This document shows positions 58,080 to 64,000 of a stretch of DNA of 64,000 nucleotides, piece by piece. Every line of letters starts with the position of its first letter. Position 1 is the stretch's first letter. The translations under genes and the position numbers were made by a program. Location: NCBI GenBank assembly GCA_014218235.1, contig CM024760.1, positions 14,984,049 through 15,048,048 of the forward strand. The letters are read 5' to 3'. The notes under the pieces were generated by a model. It saw only the letters and a list, made by a program, of their open reading frames with translations, made no database searches and was not told where the DNA came from. This DNA comes from Colocasia esculenta. Taxonomy: Eukaryota > Streptophyta > Magnoliopsida > Alismatales > Araceae.

Positions 58080-59814
58080 CTAAGTTTTAGGTACCCAAGT
58101 TCTTTTCGATCCTGGTTGGTTAGTATCATCATTTTTCCGTTTAATTATCCATTTTATATGTTTGGTTGGACAAGTTATTTTAATGTGACCTAGTTTGTTA
58201 CAATGGCTACAACAAGGAGTTTTACTTATTTTTTCAGTTGGAATATATTTAAGATTAGACTTGTATGCAATATCTTGTTCAGCTACAAACTTGGGTGTTG
58301 GATATATCTTAGGATGCACTACGGCTTCTTCATTATCAGGAGGGGCGTATCTTAAGCCATATTTCTTCTTTCCTGACCTTCTAGCTCTCTTTAATATTAA
58401 TGTAGTTTTTCCGTTTGTAAACTTTTCTAATGTGCTTGATAATTTTTTATTTTCTTTTGTTAGTGTGTTAATTTCTTGATTTGTTCATTTTTATTTTTCA
58501 AATCCTCACACACAAATTCGTTTCTTCTTTTAAGTTCAGTAACTTGTTTTTCTAATTGCTCATTTTCAGATTTTAAATCAGAATTGGTGTTTTCTAAACA
58601 AGCATGATTTTTCTTGCTGACTTTTAACAGTTTACACACATCTTTGTATTTACTATATAGTTTGTTAAAAGCATCTTCTAAACTATCGGATTCAGATTCA
58701 TTGCATGATGAAAAAGATGAGTCAGAGGATACCTTATCATCAATGTTTGCCATGAAGGCCAGGTTGGCCTTTTCTTCTTCCTCTTCGCTTGAGTTTGACT
58801 CACTGTCTGAGTCGCTGCTGTTGTCCCAAGCTGCTGCCATGGCTTTCTTTTTGTATCTTCTGAGCCTTCTGGAGCTGTCTTTCTTTCAGTCTTCTTTAGC
58901 TTCGGACATTCTGCTTTGATATGTCCGGGCTTCTTGCACTCATAGCAGATGGGCTCAACTCTCTTTGAGTTTTTACCTTCTGGCTTCTTAAAATCATTGT
59001 TTTTCTTGAAGTGTCTCCTTCCAGACTAGTACTTCTTTTTCGCAAGGATCCTTTGTAGTCTTATGGAGAGGAGAGCTTCTTCATCTTCACTGCTCCCCAT
59101 GCTTTCCTTGTCATCTGAAACTTCTTCTGATGTGTCTTCTTCAGCTTTGAGAGCGTTGGTGTGTTTCTTTCTGCTTGACGACTCTCCCAACCTCTCCATG
59201 TTGATCATCTCATGGGCCATTAGGGACCCAATGAGTTTCTCCAGTGACATTCTTTTTAGGTCATTTGCTTCTTCGATAGCTGTTACTTTCAGAGTCTATG
59301 AGGCTGGTAGAGATCTTAGAATTTTTCTTACCACATCTCCCATTTCATAGTTCTTTCCAAGACCAGCCATTCCGTTTGTGATGTCTGTAAATCTACTGTA
59401 CATCTGTGTAATTGTTTCTCCTGGCTGCATCTGGAACCTCTCGTACTGTGTCACCAGAATGTCTATTCTTGTCTCCTTTACTTTATCTGTGCCCTCATAG
59501 GTGATTCTCAACTTTCCCCACATCTCCATAGCAGATTTGCAGGTTGAAATTCTATTGAACTCCTTCTTACTAAGAGCGCAACATAGTATGCTCTTAGCCT
59601 TGCAGTTGAGAGAGATATTCTTCTTATCATCTTCTGTCCATTTGTCTCTCTCATTTGTAACTAGAAGATCTCCTTCTTCTATAATAGACCAAATCTGATA
59701 ATCGAGCCCTTGAATAAAAAATTCCATTCGTGTTTTCCAGTAGGTATAATCTTCACCATCGAACAATGGTGGTCTGTTGACGGACTGACCCTCGAAATGC
59801 CCTTGAGTTGCCAT
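58080..59814 (-). pseudogene. gag: Copia gag with coiled coil and two zinc knuckles
   Basis: The start MATQGHFEGQ at 59814 is a usual copia gag opening, followed by DGEDYTYWKTRM and YERFQMQPGETI. In-frame stops occur at 59296 and 59026. The first zinc knuckle, CYECKKPGHIKAEC, is at 58947-58906. A frameshift follows. The 58840-58460 piece is acidic and Ser-rich, then a Lys/Glu/Leu coiled coil (ENEQLEKQVTELKRR). The second knuckle, CSHCNKLGHIKITC, lies in the 58319-58080 piece. Two knuckles around a coiled coil is the Sirevirus arrangement. Confidence 0.85.
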
Positions 59815-59860
59815 TGATCTTTTCTCTTCAGATCATTAGATCTTCTTTGTCGAAGAGACT

Positions 59861-59873
59861 TGCTCTGATACCA
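59861..59873 (-). other. Primer-binding site of the copia element
   Basis: The minus strand reads TGGTATCAGAGCA two bases inside the LTR: initiator tRNA-Met type, the usual primer of plant copia elements. Confidence 0.9.
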
Positions 59874-60567
59874 CTTGTTGCCCAGCTAGCAAGCCCAGAG
59901 GGGGGGGGTGAATGAGATTCTTAAAATATGATTATCTAAACCTGTCAACAAAAACGTTCACACAAAACACTACGTTTGACTGTTAGTGTTAGTAGTAAAG
60001 AAAACAACAATCACAAACAAGCAACCGCACTACACAAGGATTTTATCCTGGTTCGGACCTCCTCTCCACAGGAGTCCTACGTCCAGTCCCTGAGCAACAA
60101 CTCAGGATTTCAATACCCAAGGGTACAGTCCCCCTCAAGGACACTTACACATCCAGCCGCAGCTGGCCTTCTCTTCTTCACCTGAAGAGGAATACAACAC
60201 CCTGGAACCCAGGTCTTCCTTCAATACGAAGGGAATAAAACCACCTGTTTCAACATGTCCTCTCTTCACCTCAGAAGAGGAACTTCACAGGAATGTGAAT
60301 AAAGGTGAAATGCCCCTAGACCTGATTTACAACAAGTATCAGATCTGAGGCTGAGATTGAGAGAGAAAGATTTACAAAGGTGGAGTCTCTCAGAACTCAA
60401 AAGGCTCTCTAAAAGATTTTGACAAGAACACAGAGAGCAAGAGCTACAAGGATTGGAATGGACAGAGGCTCTTCTTCTAAGACTGTTTGGCTTGAACGCT
60501 TTTCTATTAAGTTGATCGTTTTAAAAGTTCTTCCTCAAAAAGTAGTCTTCCAAGAGTATTGAGTCTT

Positions 60568-60578
60568 GTATTTATATC
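60568..60578 (-). promoter_or_regulatory. TATA-like box, copia 5' LTR
   Basis: GATATAAATAC on the minus strand, identical to the one in the other LTR. This LTR would drive the genomic transcript. Confidence 0.5.
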
Positions 60579-61019
60579 TTCTCTTGAGGAAGTAGCCGTT
60601 GATATGTCCGTTGTCTCTATGCTCTAGTATACATTAGACTGCATGGTAATGTACAGGTTCCAGTCAACGGTTCTTTACGTTCTACGCATGCAAAGAGAAG
60701 ATCTTTCTCAATATCCTTCATCTTCCATTTTGTCTAACGTTGTAAACAGTTGTGCTGTCAGAGACCTGCACACAATAAATGCTAAATGATAGACAGTTAT
60801 GCTGTCTCTTACTGTCAGTCAACGTTAGAACAAATATACATCAAAATAGAAATATCAATATGTTTTCTAAAAAGATGTTTCTAATATAAGCATAGGAATA
60901 GCATATGTATGTGCATGCATTGTGCAGTGAAATGTTCAGTCACAATAAATGCATGGATATCAGAGAAAAGCGAGGGAAGACTTTTGACTTTCAAAATATT
61001 TGAAATATGTTTAAATATC

Positions 61020-61850
61020 AAGTCGTTATAACTCATGAAATTGTTGTGAGTATGACTTATGAAATCGTTATGTGAATGAGTCGATGTTTATGTAAATCGT
61101 TGCACATGTATAAACAAATCGATGTGAACACAAATCGTTATACAATCATAACCAAATTATTATAGAGACAAATCGTTATGAGAGTATAAGCAAATCGTTA
61201 TGAGCAAGTCGTTATGAATGAGTTGTTATAACCAAATCATTGTTTCACTTATCGAGTCGATGTAGTGATCAAATCGTTGTTTTGCTTTATCGAATCGTTA
61301 CACAGACCAAGTCGTTGTTGTGACTTATCGAATCATTAAAGCAAGCAAATCGTTATGTAACTTATCGAGTCGTTATACTGACCAAGTCGTTGTTGTAACT
61401 TATCGAATCGTTATGAAGACCAAATCGATGTGGAACTTATCGAATCGTTATGAAGACCAAATCTATGAGGAACTTATCGAATAGTTATGAAGACCAAATC
61501 GATGTGGAACTTATCCAATCGTTATGAGCAAGTCGTTGTTCTCAAATCGTTGTGCTCATTTGGCGAATCGTTGTGAGATCGAAATCGTTGTTCTCACTTA
61601 TCAAATCGATGCGGCGATCAAATCGTTCTCCTCACTTATCGAATCGTTGTGATATCGAAATCGATATGCTCACTTAGCGAATCATTGTGAGATCGAAATC
61701 GATATGAACATATAGCGAATCGTTGTGAGATCGAAATCGATGCAACACTTATGCAATCGTTATAAAATCGAAATCAGTATGATACTTTGTCAAATCCTTG
61801 TGAAAATGAAATCGATAGAAGTGGAAATCATTATGACACATAGGAAGTCG
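61020..61850. repeat. AATCGTT word array, 5' LTR copy
   Basis: The same irregular array as at 33540-34440, but with internal unit gains and losses: an extra GAAGACCAAATC unit near 61440-61510 and fewer units near 61530-61560. Confidence 0.8.
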
Positions 61851-62606
61851 ATGTGTACTTAGAGAAATTTCCTGCTCTATAATTTAAAAGATACAGTGTA
61901 AGAAATACTTTACATATCTTCTTGATTTCGCTTGATTTTCCTCCTGTACTTAAGCTTCATAAAAACTTGTTAGATCATACTTTATTTGAGTTTTGTTAAT
62001 CACCAAAATAGATATGTAATTTATTTAATTACATGGGGATAAACTGATCATCACTCTCCATCTTCAATCGGGTCCTTCGACCCTTCTCGCATTGTTTTCG
62101 GGGCTTTAGCCCCCACCTGTCCTTTTAATTCCAAAGAAAAAATGTAAATTCTGGTAGACCTCCGAGTCTCGCCCCGACGCAGGGCATTCGTCCTCCTTTA
62201 CCCTCCAAAATCTTACTATATTTTAGTAGTGTAAAAAATTCAAAAATCCATAAAAAGATGAATATTTTCAGCATTGCTATGCTACCGCAGCATTTCTATT
62301 TTGAGAACTCCGCGCCAGGAGTCCAAAATTCTCTCCCGGGTCATTAAGGTTTGCCCTTAGCATGGGCACCTGCACACACTTCACGGCGCCCTAAGCCGAT
62401 TGCTCTTGGAAGACACCGTCACCGTCACAGCCACGCCTGAAAGGCACAACATGTCTGTTTCTCCTCTTATTCGGCCGAAGTATGGGTAGTAGAGACAGTC
62501 TGGGCAAGGCAACCAACCCAAAGCACTCCGTCATAAGAGGACGTCCTCCAAATGGGCAAAGTCAAATGACCGATAAAAATCCAAATCAAAATACATGTCA
62601 AGAGCT

Positions 62607-62739
62607 GCAAAGTCCCCGCGGAGATCCAAATGGACCCGGTCGTATGCATGCAAAAATCAAAATCAATCAATGATAATAGGGCATGACAAAGAGTGGCAAA
62701 GTCCCCGCGGAGATCCAAATAGACCCGGGCGTACGCATG
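62607..62739. repeat. Direct repeat, 44 bp units 89 bp apart
   Basis: GCAAAGTCCCCGCGGAGATC begins at 62607 and again at 62696. Each unit continues through GACCCGG to a GTAYGCATG. Confidence 0.85.
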
Positions 62740-63109
62740 TCCCTACAATCAAATGACCATCACTCAAGATTCCAAAATAACTAGAAAAGCCCCAGTGCTT
62801 TAATGAGACTGAACCTTTGACGGTTGTGCTAAGAAAGGAAGTCAACACCCAACTCCTCAATACCTATATCAAGCTTATCTCCAAGTTTTCTTCCCTTCTC
62901 CCTGTCAGACTTAGTCACCTTTTCAGGCGTGGCTTTGGTGGTGGCACTGTTGACCAAATGCAATTAGCCGTGGGCGCCATGTTAAAACATACGCCATACT
63001 CTGGGCTTTCTTTAATGAAGCGGGAGTCAACAAGGACCCCTCGCCAGTCAGTTTTCATAACCCTAATGCCACCATGGCATGGTAATGCTTCCAAAACTTA
63101 AAAAAAAAG

Positions 63110-63330
63110 ATGAATATTCTAAAAAATCTACAAAAAATCCAAATATTTCCAAAATCCCATAAAAATTCAAATATTTCAAAATTCCAAAAAAAATTCAAAT
63201 ATTTTTAAAACCCACAAAAATCAAATATTTTCAAAACCATAAAAATTCAAAAATTTCCAAAACCCCACAAAATTCAAATATTTTCAAAACTCCACAAAAA
63301 ATTCAATATTCAAAAATAAAAAAAATCCCG
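63110..63330. repeat. AT-rich minisatellite, period about 30 bp
   Basis: Degenerate units built from AATTCAAATATTT, CAAAACCC and ACAAAAA phrases, about seven copies. Confidence 0.7.
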
Positions 63331-64000
63331 ATGGTATTGCACATGGCAAGCAGATCATGTCTGTGCCTCATGTCGATTCTTCCAATCATGGGTTCCTCCC
63401 ACCTTGCACTCCAATATCTTTGGCCAAGTCCAATTATCCTCATGGTTAAAACAAACAAATTGAATGAGCTGTTTATTTAAAGCTTTATCCATGCTGCATG
63501 CTCCGGAATGAATGATGTTTTTCCATGATATGTGTTTTTCTTGGCTGACGAAGCTTTGAGTGCAGGATTCGAGTTACCTCATCTGTTTCAATTAGGTTGT
63601 TGCTGCCCCCACCATCACTTATCTGCATCTACTATATGTATACCTTTAGAGCACACCAAGGACATTGTGACTCTGAGGAATCTAGGATTTCAGTTCCCCT
63701 CTATCAAAAATAATGATTATCCTAGAGGATCCTTAGCCGCACGGATAGGCCGTTGCGCTTGGCATGTGAGGATGACGGATCCATGCATAAAACCCCGGTC
63801 CTGACTCACCGTCGTAACAATATTATCCTTGGTTATTTTCTACTCATTTTTTTTTGTTTTTATTTTAGCCCAGCATACATGCATATTGAAATCGCAGTGG
63901 AAAGCCACTCTTCCAAGCCAATTTGAGGGCCATCTGCGCATCGAAATTCAAAGCAATCTTGAAATATTCCATTCCGGGTCGAATACCCAACTCCATTTGT

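Larger units (their letters stand above)
32427..62053 (-). mobile_element. Sirevirus-like Ty1/copia retrotransposon with nested insertions
   Basis: A complete but decayed element on the minus strand: 5' LTR 59876-62053, primer site 59873-59861, gag, protease, integrase, RT-RNase H, an extra 3' ORF, polypurine tract, 3' LTR 32427-34650. A perfect CTCTC duplication flanks it (32422-32426, 62054-62058). Two gag zinc knuckles plus a long extra ORF after RNase H are typical of Sireviruses. Without the Athila-like array and X3 it would be about 13.6 kb. Several stops and shifts disable gag and pol. Confidence 0.9.
59876..62053 (-). repeat. 5' LTR of the copia element
   Basis: 2178 bp, TGTTGCCCAGCTAG to GATCATCA on the plus strand, matching 32427-34650. 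TATA-like box at 60568-60578 (minus). The AATCGTT array is at 61020-61850. It is followed directly by the CTCTC duplication. Confidence 0.9.
62054..64000 (+). other. Interior of element Y resumed
   Basis: The sequence continues from 32426 after removal of the copia element and one CTCTC copy. I recognise no pol domain and no reliable gene; short frames at 62817-63101 and 63532-63804 lack recognisable motifs. It contains an 89-bp direct repeat and an AT-rich minisatellite. Either the Y interior is largely non-coding or its pol lies beyond the window. Confidence 0.45.

Noticed and set aside
62817..63101. Short frames after the copia element as pol remnants
   Set aside because: No RT, RNase H or integrase motif could be found in any frame by eye.

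Overview
The window is plant nuclear DNA made almost entirely of nested LTR retrotransposons. I found no convincing host gene, rRNA, tRNA or CRISPR array. A plant origin is inferred from the element types: Sirevirus-like Ty1/copia with two zinc knuckles and an extra 3' ORF, Athila-like Ty3 with a tRNA-Asp primer site, Tat-like gag, Tekay-like LTRs beginning TGTAACACCC, and a hAT element. A eudicot is my guess; no sequence here proves it.

Layout. 1-4816: Tat-like element A (minus strand), with a broken gag and a long LTR. 4817-15772: Tekay-like element B (minus), made of two long LTRs around a 1.4 kb scrambled interior. Its left LTR is split by solo LTR X1 (4852-8285). 15773-21747: a patchwork of LTR fragments without intact genes. 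21748-32426: Tat-like element Y (plus). Its 5' LTR is split by a hAT element (22247-23614) and by solo LTR X' (24654-28781), which itself contains X2 (25581-27852). A broken gag follows. 32427-62053: a Sirevirus-like copia element (minus) inserted in Y. Its extra ORF is split by a tandem Athila-like array (37615-51457: three LTRs, two identical deleted interiors). Its reverse transcriptase is split by solo LTR X3 (53803-56006). 62054-64000: the interior of Y resumes.

Seven insertions have target-site duplications that I can read directly: CTCTC, GCATC, CCTGA, TGTAA, CGACG/CGATG, a 7/8 octamer for hAT, and TCAA for X1. The order of events is therefore readable: Y first; then hAT, X' and the copia element; then X2 (into X'), and the Athila-like array and X3 (into copia). 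No element looks autonomous. The one long intact frame with plausible element context is the 598-codon 3' part of the copia extra ORF.

The most unusual signal is non-coding. Nearly every LTR lineage carries a dense cluster of one short, mostly palindromic, CG-centred word, often just upstream of a TATA-like box. Examples are GTGTCGACAC in pairs 21 bp apart (B), CGGTCGACCG in pairs about 23 bp apart (Z), TCGCGA (A, X3, 16.8 kb), GGCGGC/GTTGACG/GGACGT (X1, X2, X'), AATCGTT (copia) and GCGATGG (Athila-like). In family X the position of the clusters is kept but the word differs between copies. Several LTR families also share a TGAGC...GCTCA stem-loop, with a compensated sequence change in X'.
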